Part shown: positions 15,501 through 24,625 of the stretch, one piece after another
Layout of the letters: every line of letters starts with the position of its first letter
How positions within the stretch are numbered: position 1 is the first letter of the stretch
Origin: an uncultured Bacteroides sp.
GTDB lineage: Bacteria; Bacteroidota; Bacteroidia; Bacteroidales; Bacteroidaceae
DNA length: 40,429 nt
Assembly (NCBI GenBank): GCA_900542985.1
Contig: UQPQ01000024.1
Coordinates: forward strand, 1-40,429
Direction of reading: 5' to 3'
Made by a program: the position numbers and the translations under genes
The notes under the pieces: model-generated
Told to the model about the DNA's origin: nothing
Databases searched by the model: none
The model's input: only the letters and a program-made list of their open reading frames with translations

Positions 15501-17666
15501 TTAACGGATAATTGTCATTTCATCAATCAGGTGTTTGGCTCCTGCAAATTTGTCGATGATAAACAATGTGTAGCGAATATCTACACATGCAGCACGCTGT
15601 AACTGCGGGTTGTAGGCGATATCTCCTGTCAAACCTTCGTAATTGCGGTCGAAACCTGTACCGATAAGTTCTCCTTTTGAGTTGAATACCGGTGAGCCGG
15701 AATTACCGCCAGTGTTGTCGGTACCGGTTGCAAAGCAGATAGGCATTCTTCCGTCTGGCATGGCATATTCTCCAAAGTCTTTCTTTTCGTATAGTTCTTT
15801 CAGTTTGGCCGGTACTACGAATTCCGGATTGTTCGGATCTTCTTTTTCCATTACTCCTTTCAAGGTAGTATAGTAAAGGTATTCTTTACCATCAGCTGGT
15901 TCATAAGAACCAATTTTACCATAAGTCAGACGTAGCGTAGAGTTGGCATCAGGATATACCGGAGTTCCTTCGTGTTTTTTCAATTTCAACATACCGGCTA
16001 CCCATGTTTTATGAGCTCGGTTGTAGGCGTTGGTTTCTGCTTTCATTTCTTCAGAAGTTGCTTTATAGCCTTCCGATACCGAACGGGCATATTGAACCAT
16101 CAAATCGTTTTTCAGAGTTTCGATGTCTGGGTTTGCAAGATACTTTTCCCATGCTTCTGCACTTCTGAAAATAGACTGGTCGAAGCAGGCATCTACAAAT
16201 GCATCTGTATTTCCTCCAAACTGTTTGTTGATTGTCTGGAAGATGCTGATATGTTGTTCTGCCGGAACCAGACGAGCGTAGAGAGCTATCAGTTGCTTGG
16301 ATACTTTGCGGTCTACTGCAGCGCTATAATCTTTATTGAAGAATTTCTTTCCAGCTTCCTGCAACCCTTCCACAGCTTTACGTATATCTTTCTTATTACC
16401 TTTTTCCAGGGCCTCTTGCAATGCTTGCGTATCAGGAATCTTTGAGAATTCTGTACCTAGCATCAGAGCTTCATAGATAGCCTGTTGATGGTATACGGCG
16501 TTATGTCGTTTGGCAACAATGTCTTTGATGCTTTGATAAGCCTGTTCGTAGCTGTTGTCTCCTGTTTCCCGTCCGAAAGCCAATAATTTTTCTTGCTGCT
16601 CCTTCTTTTTATCGAGCACTTTCAGCTTAATCAAGCCTTCGTTCATACCGATTGCATTCTTCCAGTAGTTTGCCGATGAAGCATATTTGGCTGCATACTG
16701 AATACGTGTTTTTGCATCTTTCTGCATTTCTTCACCCAAAGCACGCAGGCGTACACCACGTACGGTATCGCGCATAAAGTTGGTAGTCTGCATGCGCTCT
16801 TCCACTTCGTCGCTAATCATGTATCTCCAGTTGCGTCCGGGGAATCCCATTACAAAAGTAAAGTCACCTTCTTTCACCCCTTTCAGATTAATGGCAATGT
16901 GTTTCTTTACCTTTAAAGGTACGTTTTTTGCATTGTAAGTAGCCGGTTTACCGTCTTTTGATGCATAGATACGGAAGATAGAGAAGTCGCCGCAATGACG
17001 TGGCCACATCCAGTTGTCTGTATCAGCACCAAACTTTCCGATAGAAGAAGGAGGTGCACCTACCATACGGATGTCTTTGTATACTGTTTTTACAAACAGA
17101 TAATATTTGTTTGCTCCGTAGAAAGGTTTCAGCTCCAACACTGTAAAATCGTCTGTTTTGATTTTTTCCTTCTTCGCAAAACGCTTGGCTACGGTTTCCA
17201 GATAAGAGGGTGAAAGATAGTTCAATCCTTCAGGATCCTTGTCTTTCTTCAGGCAATCCTGTACGTATTCGGTTACATCCAAGATACGGTCGATGAAGGT
17301 AACGGTCAGTCCTTCGCAAGGAAGTTCCTGCTCGCGAGTCATTGCCCAAAAACCGTCAGTCAGATAATCGTGCTCTACCGAACTGTGCTGCTGGATGTAT
17401 CCATATCCGCAATGATGATTGGTCAGTACCAGACCTTCGGCAGAAATGATTTCTCCGGTACATCCTCCTCCGAAATGTACCACAGCATCTTTCAGGCTGA
17501 TACTATCCGGACTGTACACTTGGTCAATGCTTAAATCCAACCCCAAATCCTGCATCACAGCCGCATTCTGCTGTTTCAGGTCCGTAAGCATCCACATACC
17601 TTCGTCTGCATGTGCATGAAATCCTGCGAATGCGCTGATTAAAGATAAAATAAGTGCCTTTCTCAT
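15501..17666 (-). CDS. S46 dipeptidyl-peptidase, DPP11-type (Asp/Glu-specific)
   Basis: A periplasmic serine exopeptidase that releases N-terminal dipeptides. The 721-residue product has a signal peptide (about 1-20, ending HAHA) and the S46 catalytic triad: His85 in LTNHHCGY, Asp227 in PRHCGDF and Ser656 in GGNSGSPV. The residue that sets P1 specificity in S46 enzymes follows the Ser by 18 positions. Here it is Arg674 in FDRNYEG, as in Porphyromonas DPP11, which prefers Asp or Glu at P1. The upstream tandem paralogue has Gly at this position. A terminator-like hairpin (17686-17732) lies in the 80-bp gap between them, so transcription may be partly separate. Confidence 0.95.
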   Translation of the reverse strand: MRKALILSLISAFAGFHAHADEGMWMLTDLKQQNAAVMQDLGLDLSIDQVYSPDSISLKDAVVHFGGGCTGEIISAEGLVLTNHHCGYGYIQQHSSVEHDYLTDGFWAMTREQELPCEGLTVTFIDRILDVTEYVQDCLKKDKDPEGLNYLSPSYLETVAKRFAKKEKIKTDDFTVLELKPFYGANKYYLFVKTVYKDIRMVGAPPSSIGKFGADTDNWMWPRHCGDFSIFRIYASKDGKPATYNAKNVPLKVKKHIAINLKGVKEGDFTFVMGFPGRNWRYMISDEVEERMQTTNFMRDTVRGVRLRALGEEMQKDAKTRIQYAAKYASSANYWKNAIGMNEGLIKLKVLDKKKEQQEKLLAFGRETGDNSYEQAYQSIKDIVAKRHNAVYHQQAIYEALMLGTEFSKIPDTQALQEALEKGNKKDIRKAVEGLQEAGKKFFNKDYSAAVDRKVSKQLIALYARLVPAEQHISIFQTINKQFGGNTDAFVDACFDQSIFRSAEAWEKYLANPDIETLKNDLMVQYARSVSEGYKATSEEMKAETNAYNRAHKTWVAGMLKLKKHEGTPVYPDANSTLRLTYGKIGSYEPADGKEYLYYTTLKGVMEKEDPNNPEFVVPAKLKELYEKKDFGEYAMPDGRMPICFATGTDNTGGNSGSPVFNSKGELIGTGFDRNYEGLTGDIAYNPQLQRAACVDIRYTLFIIDKFAGAKHLIDEMTIIR

Positions 17667-17685
17667 ATAATGTTGTTATTAAATA

Positions 17686-17732
17686 AAAAGCGCAAAGATG
17701 CGTACTTTAGAGTAGTGCAACCTTGCGCTTTT
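17686..17732 (-). terminator. Terminator-like hairpin between the two S46 genes
   Basis: Arms 17686-17697 and 17721-17732 pair at 11 of 12 positions. Read on the minus strand, the stem ends in CGCTTTTTATTTAA, a U-rich tail. It follows the DPP7 gene (stop at 17747) and precedes the DPP11 start (17666), so it could end or attenuate transcription between the pair. Confidence 0.7.
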
Positions 17733-17746
17733 GAATATAATTGATA

Positions 17747-19912
17747 TTATTCTACAATTGTCATTTCATCGATAAGGTTCTTGCAACCTCCCAGCTTTTC
17801 TACAATAAACAATACATAACGGATGTCTACTGCAATACAACGCTGCAAGTTATTATCGAAGTTGATGTCGCCACTCAATGATTCCCAGTTTCCGTCGAAT
17901 GCGCATCCGATGAGTTCACCGTTACCATTCATTACCGGAGAGCCTGAGTTACCGCCTGTGATATCGTTAGTAGTCAAGAAACAAGCAGGCATTTCTCCGT
18001 TAGGCAATGCATAACGTCCGAAGTTCTTGGTTGCATACAACTCTTTCAACTTGGCAGGAACAACGAATTCCGGATTGTTCGGATCTTCTTTTTCCATTAC
18101 ACCTTTCAATGTAGTGTAATATTTGTAGTGGATACCGTCTTTCGGATCGTATGATTTTACATTACCATAAGTCAGACGGATGGTGAAGTTTGCATCCGGA
18201 GCTTTTGGAGTAGGAGCATACATTTCGCACAAACCGCGTACATAAGTCTTATGCAACAGATTAATGTTTTCACTGGCAGCCGAAATCTTGTCCATCAGTG
18301 ATTGATACATCTTGCTCTTACTTGTAGAATAAGCCACAGCAAGGTCTTTATCAATTGCTTCTACTGTAGGATTTTCAAGGAATGCATTCAAATTCTTTTC
18401 ATTGGCAAAGATACTGTTGTTATACAATGCATCGATATAAGCATTATAGTCGCCATTGAACTGAGTCTTGATTGTTTCGTAGAATGCAGGCAAGGCTTCT
18501 GCTGACACTTTTTCTGCATACAGCGGAATCAGTACTTTTGCAACTTTACGGTCTACTTCATGATCGTAGTCTTTATTGTGTACTTCTGCGAATTCCTCTT
18601 TCAGAGCAGCAACTGCTTTCTCTATATCTTTTTTCTTGTTTTTCTCCAATGCAGTCTTCAGATTAGCGAAGGTACGGTAAGTAGCTCCAAATTCAATACC
18701 GCTCATGAATGTTTCAGAGAAGTAAGTAGCTTCTTTGCGCAAAGGAGCAATATTAGCTACATATTCGTCAATCTGTCCAACTACTTTTGCATATTCTTCG
18801 TTGTTCTGAGCCTTGGCAAATTCAGCAAACTTAGCTTCCTGTGCTGCTTTTGTTTCCAAAACTTTATTTTCAACGATAGCCTTGTTCATACCGATAGAGT
18901 TCTTCCAATAGTTGCTTGAACCGGCAAACTTGCTGGCATACTGGATACGTACTTTATCGCTGGCAGCCATTTCTGTGCGTAATACATTCTGACGAGCTTC
19001 GCGTACAGTGATACGTGGTACGTTAGTACTTTCCATACGAAGTTTTACTTCGCTCTCTGTCAGATAGCGGCTGGTGCTTCCGGGGAATCCCATAATCATG
19101 GCATAATCGCCTTCCTGCAGCCCTTTCAATGAAATAGTCAGGTGCTTTTTCACTTTCAAAGGAACGTTGTCTTTGCTATATTCAGCCGGATTTCCGTTTT
19201 TGTCTGCATATACACGGAACATGGAGAAGTCGCAAGTATGGCGTGGCCACATCCAGTTGTCTGTTTCTCCACCAAACTTACCGATAGATGAAGGAGGAGC
19301 AGCTACCATACGTATATCGCTGTAAGTTTTGATGTAGAACAGATAAAACTTATTTCCTTCGTAGAAAGGAAGTGCCAGGGTAGAGATACCCGGTGCTTTC
19401 TTCAAGTCGCTTTTTTTCAGTTCGTCAGCGGCTAATTCGTTAAGGTATTTCTTTCCAAAAGATTCGGCTTCTGTAACTTTACCCTTTTTGATATCACTGT
19501 TTACTTTGTCAGTAATGTCAACAATACGTTCTACAAACTTGAAAGTCAATCCCGGAGTTGGAAGTTCTTCAGAACGGTTTTTAGCCCAAAAACCATCTGT
19601 CAGGTAATCATGTTCTACCGAACTATGTTGTTGAATGGCATCGTATCCACAATGATGATTGGTCAGAATCAATCCGTCGGGTGAAATGATTTCTCCGGTA
19701 CATCCTCTGCCGAAAATACCAACTGCATCCTTCAGTGTAATCTGACTGGGATTGTAAATATTGGCCACATCCATCTTTAATCCTTGTGCCTTCATTCTGT
19801 CTGCCAGGTTTTGTTCCTGCATCAGCTGGAGAAGCCACATCCCCTCGTCTGCTTTAGCCGGTGAAAAGGCTGCGCAAATAAGTGCGAGTGCTAATACTTT
19901 AAGTTTTTTCAT
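17747..19912 (-). CDS. S46 dipeptidyl-peptidase, DPP7-type (hydrophobic P1)
   Basis: A second S46 dipeptidyl-peptidase of identical length (721 residues) in direct tandem with the DPP11-type gene. Its signal peptide covers about residues 1-21 (ending SPAKA). The triad is His87 in LTNHHCGY, Asp228 in PRHTCDF and Ser656 in GGNSGSPV. The specificity position is Gly674 in FDGNWES, as in Porphyromonas DPP7, which accepts bulky hydrophobic P1 residues. The pair would therefore cover both acidic and hydrophobic peptides in the periplasm. A possible -7 box TATCTTTG (minus, 19959-19966) lies about 47 bp upstream of the start. Confidence 0.95.
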   Translation of the reverse strand: MKKLKVLALALICAAFSPAKADEGMWLLQLMQEQNLADRMKAQGLKMDVANIYNPSQITLKDAVGIFGRGCTGEIISPDGLILTNHHCGYDAIQQHSSVEHDYLTDGFWAKNRSEELPTPGLTFKFVERIVDITDKVNSDIKKGKVTEAESFGKKYLNELAADELKKSDLKKAPGISTLALPFYEGNKFYLFYIKTYSDIRMVAAPPSSIGKFGGETDNWMWPRHTCDFSMFRVYADKNGNPAEYSKDNVPLKVKKHLTISLKGLQEGDYAMIMGFPGSTSRYLTESEVKLRMESTNVPRITVREARQNVLRTEMAASDKVRIQYASKFAGSSNYWKNSIGMNKAIVENKVLETKAAQEAKFAEFAKAQNNEEYAKVVGQIDEYVANIAPLRKEATYFSETFMSGIEFGATYRTFANLKTALEKNKKKDIEKAVAALKEEFAEVHNKDYDHEVDRKVAKVLIPLYAEKVSAEALPAFYETIKTQFNGDYNAYIDALYNNSIFANEKNLNAFLENPTVEAIDKDLAVAYSTSKSKMYQSLMDKISAASENINLLHKTYVRGLCEMYAPTPKAPDANFTIRLTYGNVKSYDPKDGIHYKYYTTLKGVMEKEDPNNPEFVVPAKLKELYATKNFGRYALPNGEMPACFLTTNDITGGNSGSPVMNGNGELIGCAFDGNWESLSGDINFDNNLQRCIAVDIRYVLFIVEKLGGCKNLIDEMTIVE

Positions 19913-20070
19913 TTGTTATGTGTATAATTTTGGGTTAAAATTTTCTTTTCTTAATTCGCAAAGATAGTAAAAAAAAGTATTTATCTCGATGCAGGTATGC
20001 TAAAAGGGTAATATTCCTCTATTTATGTTTAATTTTTAATAATTTATTTTTTAGCCTAACTGAAAGATTT

Positions 20071-20078
20071 TACCTTTG
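20071..20078 (+). promoter_or_regulatory. -7 promoter box of the DUF4369 lipoprotein gene
   Basis: TACCTTTG matches the Bacteroidetes -7 element TAnnTTTG. It lies 27 bp before the ATG at 20106 but overlaps the more upstream ATG at 20076, which supports the later start. No clear TTTG -33 element is seen. Confidence 0.5.
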
Positions 20079-20105
20079 CCGTACAAATTTAAATGGCATG
20101 ATTTA

Positions 20106-20807
20106 ATGGGTAAACTATATCTTTTTCTGTTTTGTGCTGTATTTTTTGCTTCTTGCAGTAAAAAATATAAAATCGAGGGGAATACTTCTCTTTCTCGGTT
20201 AGACGGGAAAATGCTTTATATTAAGGTGCCTTCCAATGGGGAATGGGTAAAAATTGATTCGGCAGAAGTCGTACACGGTCTGTTCGAAATGGAGGGGAAT
20301 GTGGATTCGGTAGTTCTTGCTTCATTGTATATGGATGATGACTGTATTATGCCGTTGGTTATTGAAAAAGGAAATATTAATGTCAAGATAGATAATGCCG
20401 GAGTGACGGTGAAAGGTTCTCCCTTGAATAATCGTTTCAATGATTTTATTATCCAGAAGAATGCCTTGGCCGATCGTGCTTATGAAGTAGAGCATATGGA
20501 AAGCCAGATGATTATGAATGGAGACGATCCGGCTTTGATTCATAGTGAAATAGAAAAACGCCGCGCAGAACTGTCGGAAGAAATGAATAAGTTGGCCAAA
20601 GAATTTATTCAGGAAAATTATGAAAATGTGTTGGGTGCTGGTGTGTTTGTAATGATTGGCAATGGATTGCCTTATCCTATTCTGACGCCTGTGATGGAGG
20701 AAATTGTAAACGAAGCTCCAGAGTCTTTTAAGAATAATGAACTGATTAAAGAATATCTGTCTGTAGCGCGCAGCAATATGGATAAATTGCGTTCTGCACG
20801 ATATTAA
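20106..20807 (+). CDS. DUF4369 family lipoprotein
   Basis: From the ATG at 20106 the product is 233 residues. This start gives a clean lipoprotein signal, MGKLYLFLFCAVFFASC (Cys17). The upstream ATG at 20076 would add ten polar residues before it and overlaps a -7 promoter box. The N-terminal part fits DUF4369 (YKIEGNTSLSRLDGKMLYIKV, DSAEVVHGLFEMEGNVDS, VIEKGNINVKID). This domain usually precedes a thioredoxin fold in Bacteroidetes TlpA-like proteins. No thioredoxin CxxC part follows here; instead there is a helical C-terminus of about 100 residues. So it is a DUF4369-only protein of unknown role, transcribed alone. Confidence 0.83.
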   Translation: MGKLYLFLFCAVFFASCSKKYKIEGNTSLSRLDGKMLYIKVPSNGEWVKIDSAEVVHGLFEMEGNVDSVVLASLYMDDDCIMPLVIEKGNINVKIDNAGVTVKGSPLNNRFNDFIIQKNALADRAYEVEHMESQMIMNGDDPALIHSEIEKRRAELSEEMNKLAKEFIQENYENVLGAGVFVMIGNGLPYPILTPVMEEIVNEAPESFKNNELIKEYLSVARSNMDKLRSARY

Positions 20808-20997
20808 TAGCTTGTCTTTTTCTGATTGTAATATAATGGGGAATTTATGATTGGGGATGAGTGTGCCGAAAAGTTTTAAATATCTGTTTGGGCTTTCTTT
20901 TATTTAGCATTGGAATTACGGTTTTGATTTTGTAGAATGGGCAATGTGCATTGTTTATTTAATTAAAATAATATGCCGGGAAGTCAATTCTTTTAAA

Positions 20998-21005
20998 TAA
21001 CTTTG
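20998..21005 (+). promoter_or_regulatory. -7 promoter box of the GH97 gene
   Basis: TAACTTTG matches the Bacteroidetes -7 element and lies 23 bp before the GH97 ATG. The -33 position has no TTTG, so the promoter may need an activator. Confidence 0.5.
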
Positions 21006-21028
21006 TAAACTGTTTAAAATCCATAATT

Positions 21029-22975
21029 ATGAAAAACAAAATTTTACTGTGTGTACTCTTGTTCTTTTCGGCTTTGTCTGCAAAGTCAAAGGATGTAGAG
21101 TTGTATTCTCCCGACAAAGAGATTAAACTTGTCTTCACTTTGTCTGATAAAATTAAGTATGACTTATTTAGTAAAGACCAGTTGCTGTTGAAGGATAATT
21201 CAATGCAGTTGATGCTGGAAAGTAAGGTACTGGGAGAGAATCCCCGTTTGCGTAAAATGAAACGGAGAAGTGTAGACGAAGAGATAAAACCAGTGGTTCC
21301 GTTTAAGTATGCAGTCGTACAAAACCATTATAATGAATTGGAGCTGAATTTCAAGGATTTCTCCGTTATAGTCCGTGCTTTTAATGATGGCTTTGCTTAT
21401 CGGTTTGTTACTTCAGAAAAAGATTCAGTCAATGTAGTAGGAGAAAAGTTTGAAGTCAATTTCCCGGACGATTACCTTCTTCACATGCAACAGCCGGATA
21501 GTTTTAAAACGGCATATGAAGAACCTTATACACATTTATCCAGTAAAAAATGGACTTCGGATTCCAGGATGGCTACCTTGCCTTTCCTCATCGATACGCG
21601 TAAATCCTGCAAGATTTTAATCAGTGAAGCCGATTTGGCGGATTATCCCTGTATGTTTCTGAAAGGTACGGATAACAATGGAATACATGGAGTGTTTCCA
21701 GCTGTGCCGCTTGCTTATGGAGAAAACGGTGACCGCGATTTGACTATCTTGAAAACAGCAGATTACATTGCGCGCACTAAAGGAAGCCGGAATTTCCCAT
21801 GGCGTTATTTTGTAGTTGCCCAGACGGATGCTCAGCTGGTAGAAAATACAATGACCTGTCGTTTGTCCGGATCTTCGGAGATAAAAGAAACCAGTTGGAT
21901 ACAACCCGGACAAGTGGCATGGGAATGGTGGAGTGGAGCTTTGCCCTATGGACCGGATGTGAATTTTGTGGCAGGATGCAATCTGGATACCTATAAGTAT
22001 TATATTGATTTTGCAGCCAAACATCATATTCCATACATCCTGATGGATGAGGGATGGGCCAAGACCACATTCGATCCGTATACTCCGAATCCGGATGTCA
22101 ATCTGCATGAGTTGATTCGTTATGGAAAAGAGAAAAATGTAGGCATTATTCTTTGGTTGACCTGGTTGGCAACTGAAAATAACTTCGATTTATTCAAAAC
22201 ATTCAGCGACTGGGGTGTAAAAGGTGTAAAAATTGACTTTATGAACCGGAGCGATCAGTGGATGGTCAATTTTTATGAACGGGTGGCACGCGAAGCGGCC
22301 AAGCATCATTTGCTGGTTGATTTCCACGGAGCATTCAAGCCGGCAGGTCTGGAATACAGATATCCAAATGTTTTGTCGTATGAAGGAGTAAGAGCCATGG
22401 AGCAGATGGGCGATTGTCTTCCGGATAACTCTTTGTATTTCCCGTTTATGCGTAACGCGGTAGGTCCGATGGATTATACTCCGGGAGCAATGATTAGTAT
22501 GCAGCCGGAACTGTATGCAGCGATGCGTCCTAATGCGGCAAGTATAGGTACCCGTGCTTATCAGTTGGCTCTTTATGTATTGTGTGAAAGTGGACTGCAG
22601 ATGTTGTCTGATTCACCTACCCAGTATGCACGTAATACAGATTGTACCCGTTTTATCACTCAGGTTCCTGTGGTGTGGGATGAAACCCGTGTACTTGAGG
22701 CTAAAGTAGGAGAATATGTGGTGGTAGCCAAACGGAAGGGTGATCGGTGGTTTATCGGAGGTATTACAAATAACAGCGAGAAAGTAAGAGAGTTTAAGGT
22801 AAATCTTGATTTTCTGAATGCTGGCAAGACTTACCGGATGACAGCTTTCGAGGATGGCATTAACGCAGACCGTCAGGCGATGGATTATCGCTGTGTATCG
22901 GCTGATGTAACAAAAGGAGAAGAATTGACGCTTCGTCTGGTAAGAAACGGAGGCTTTGCAGCTGTTATTGAATAA
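21029..22975 (+). CDS. GH97 alpha-glycosidase, retaining-type signature
   Basis: A 648-residue exported GH97 enzyme with a signal peptide (about 1-18) and three parts: an N-terminal beta-sandwich (about 20-270), a catalytic TIM barrel and a C-terminal beta domain. Family motifs include WEWWSGALPYG, PYILMDEGWA, GVKIDFMNRSDQ and VLSYEGVRAMEQ. Inverting members such as SusB use a Glu base, while retaining members such as the alpha-galactosidase BT1871 use an Asp nucleophile. Asp403 in VKIDFM fits the retaining Asp, and Glu458 lies 55 residues later, the same spacing I recall for that enzyme; Glu452 is an alternative acid. An alpha-galactosidase is therefore more likely than a SusB-like alpha-glucosidase. 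No SusC/D genes lie next to it. Confidence 0.93.
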   Translation: MKNKILLCVLLFFSALSAKSKDVELYSPDKEIKLVFTLSDKIKYDLFSKDQLLLKDNSMQLMLESKVLGENPRLRKMKRRSVDEEIKPVVPFKYAVVQNHYNELELNFKDFSVIVRAFNDGFAYRFVTSEKDSVNVVGEKFEVNFPDDYLLHMQQPDSFKTAYEEPYTHLSSKKWTSDSRMATLPFLIDTRKSCKILISEADLADYPCMFLKGTDNNGIHGVFPAVPLAYGENGDRDLTILKTADYIARTKGSRNFPWRYFVVAQTDAQLVENTMTCRLSGSSEIKETSWIQPGQVAWEWWSGALPYGPDVNFVAGCNLDTYKYYIDFAAKHHIPYILMDEGWAKTTFDPYTPNPDVNLHELIRYGKEKNVGIILWLTWLATENNFDLFKTFSDWGVKGVKIDFMNRSDQWMVNFYERVAREAAKHHLLVDFHGAFKPAGLEYRYPNVLSYEGVRAMEQMGDCLPDNSLYFPFMRNAVGPMDYTPGAMISMQPELYAAMRPNAASIGTRAYQLALYVLCESGLQMLSDSPTQYARNTDCTRFITQVPVVWDETRVLEAKVGEYVVVAKRKGDRWFIGGITNNSEKVREFKVNLDFLNAGKTYRMTAFEDGINADRQAMDYRCVSADVTKGEELTLRLVRNGGFAAVIE

Positions 22976-23173
22976 AACAGAACTTATTAAAAACAGATTA
23001 GTTAGTGAAAATGGATAAATGCTGACAAAAAGAATGTTTTTAGCGTTTTCTGCTGACTCACATTTGCGATAAAAAGTCTGTTTATGATTGGAAAAGGAGT
23101 GGTATTTACTCTTTTAAATATGCTGTATAGCATTCTTTTTGAACTTTTAGAAACAAAAAATATGACTTGTAAT

Positions 23174-23205
23174 GTTGGCTGATGATACTTGTATCATCGG
23201 CCAAC
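23174..23205 (+). repeat. 15-bp hairpin with 2-nt spacer
   Basis: Arms 23174-23188 and 23191-23205 are complementary at 14 of 15 positions; the exception is a U-G pair in plus-strand RNA. The centre is only TT, so the stem would open to a small loop. No U-tract follows. A second inverted repeat begins 4 bp later. Confidence 0.7.
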
Positions 23206-23208
23206 GCT

Positions 23209-23258
23209 ATTAATACCATGCACTCACGCTACTTGTCACATAAGTGCATGGTATTAAT
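23209..23258. repeat. Perfect 16-bp inverted repeat
   Basis: Arms 23209-23224 and 23243-23258 are perfectly complementary around an 18-nt loop. It follows the 23174-23205 hairpin directly. Together they make a tandem stem-loop block about 200 bp after GH97, with no gene of its own. Confidence 0.75.
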
Positions 23259-23538
23259 TGTATGTATATACAGGTACAGATGGCTTATTTTATACGAATT
23301 TTATACACTTTTTTACATATTGGTTTGTAAACCCGACTTCTTTTTGTTTGATTTTTCTTCTGATAAAATGCCTGGTTATAATGTGGTATTGCTATCTGAT
23401 ATTAGGTTAATTAGACTAGAGATAAGAAAAATGTTTTGATTTTTTAATGAATTGATGTCTTATTGTATTTGGTAAATGGTCAAAAACGGGCAAATTTGTA
23501 ATCTTCCTGATGTTTGGTCCGAAAAACACTCATTTTTT

Positions 23539-23580
23539 AAGCCCTGAATTGACATTTTGTAAGATGTCAGTTCAGGGCTT
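23539..23580. terminator. 17-bp hairpin between GH97 and the phosphoesterase gene
   Basis: Arms 23539-23555 and 23564-23580 match at 16 of 17 positions, the exception being a U-G pair in plus-strand RNA, with an 8-nt loop. It lies about 50 bp after the stop of the minus-strand phosphoesterase gene. A T6 run precedes the left arm on the plus strand, so the minus transcript would have A6 after the stem rather than U6. It is terminator-like in position but not canonical. Confidence 0.5.
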
Positions 23581-23630
23581 GAAGTGATGGCCTTCTGCTT
23601 CTCTTGAAGAATAAGTAGTTTTAATAATTA

Positions 23631-24617
23631 TCAAAAAGAAATCTTGGCATCCTCGATGACAGATACCAAAGGGAAAGCACCGATAGAATCTTTCATACCC
23701 AACTCTTCCGGAGTAGGGGGAAGAAAGTTAGCTTTTTCTCCTTGTATGTCAGCTCCCTCCTTTGTAAGCGTAACAGTAGCATATAAAGGTCGGTCGTAAG
23801 TGATGGAATAACCCAAAAGCGGATATTGTTTGTTCACTTCTTCCGGATACCGTAACTCTGTTTTTGAGGGTTGATCTATCCATACATAAGAGGCACTGTT
23901 AATCTGGATATAAGTGATGCCGTTGATAACCTTGCTGTAATTGCTATGATTATGTCCGCTAAAGGCAAGAACAATCTTTTTGAATCCGGCACGTTCGTTT
24001 TCGTTTTCCAGTATCTGTCGTACATCTTTTCCGTTTTTTACAAACGTATCAATACTTTGATGGCTGAAAAGAATACATCGTTTATGGGTAGATGCAAGGT
24101 CTTTTTTCAGCCACTCCATCTGCTCCGGATCAATGAAAGCCCGATATTCAGGATTCACATAGTAGTTGGCTTTTGCATAATGGCGGTAATCCTTTCCGTC
24201 GTATAGATTGTTTCCATCAAGAACAATGAAGTGAAAGTCTCCTTTGTCGAACGAGTAATATCGTCCGGGCATATTCATCCCTTTTACATATTCTTCCGGA
24301 GTATACTGATCCATGTCGTGATTCCCTATAACGTGGTATTTGTCTTTCGGAAAACTATTCCATAGTTCATGGTATACCTGACTGGTACTATCCAAACGGC
24401 AAAAATCGCCCAATTCAATGATAAAATCTGCTTTTTCTTTATGAGCCGCTTCGATAAAAGAAGCCAATCTTTCTTTTCCATCGGGAATGTCGGGCGCATG
24501 AAAATCAGAAGCAATGATAAACTTGACTGGCTTTTCCTGTTTTTGGCATGAGCTGATATTCAGTAGTATTAATGCTCCTAAAAACAGCTGCAGGGTAGTT
24601 TGTATTGTCTTATTCAT
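23631..24617 (-). CDS. Calcineurin-like metallophosphoesterase lipoprotein
   Basis: A 328-residue phosphoesterase with lipobox ISSC (Cys24) after a signal peptide, so it is probably anchored in the outer membrane. It has the full dinuclear metal set: Asp38 and His40 (SDFH), GDF (Asp71), GNHD (98-101), His186 in FSHQS and GHNH (221-224). The family covers phosphodiesterases, phosphatases and nucleotidases, and the substrate is unknown. It starts 8 bp after the GH2 stop, so the two form an operon. The pairing suggests removal of phosphate or a phosphodiester substituent from a glycan, or phosphate scavenging. That link is inference. Confidence 0.9.
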   Translation of the reverse strand: MNKTIQTTLQLFLGALILLNISSCQKQEKPVKFIIASDFHAPDIPDGKERLASFIEAAHKEKADFIIELGDFCRLDSTSQVYHELWNSFPKDKYHVIGNHDMDQYTPEEYVKGMNMPGRYYSFDKGDFHFIVLDGNNLYDGKDYRHYAKANYYVNPEYRAFIDPEQMEWLKKDLASTHKRCILFSHQSIDTFVKNGKDVRQILENENERAGFKKIVLAFSGHNHSNYSKVINGITYIQINSASYVWIDQPSKTELRYPEEVNKQYPLLGYSITYDRPLYATVTLTKEGADIQGEKANFLPPTPEELGMKDSIGAFPLVSVIEDAKISF

Positions 24618-24625
24618 GTGTGTAT

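Larger units (their letters stand above)
22976..23630. other. 655-bp gene-free region with strong hairpins
   Basis: I find no convincing gene between the GH97 gene and the phosphoesterase gene. The 85-codon plus-strand ORF at 23182 starts inside a hairpin and has no family features. The region is AT-rich and holds three strong inverted repeats, listed separately (23174-23205, 23209-23258, 23539-23580). Confidence 0.6.

Noticed and set aside
20076..20105. Longer start for the DUF4369 lipoprotein at 20076
   Set aside because: It overlaps a -7 promoter box and would put ten polar residues before an otherwise normal lipoprotein signal.
23182..23439. 85-codon plus-strand ORF in the gene-free region
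   Set aside because: It starts inside a hairpin and crosses a perfect inverted repeat; it has no signal peptide, domain or promoter pattern.
23539..23580. Canonical intrinsic terminator on the minus strand
   Set aside because: The stem is strong but the minus transcript would have A6, not U6, after it; kept only as a terminator-like hairpin.
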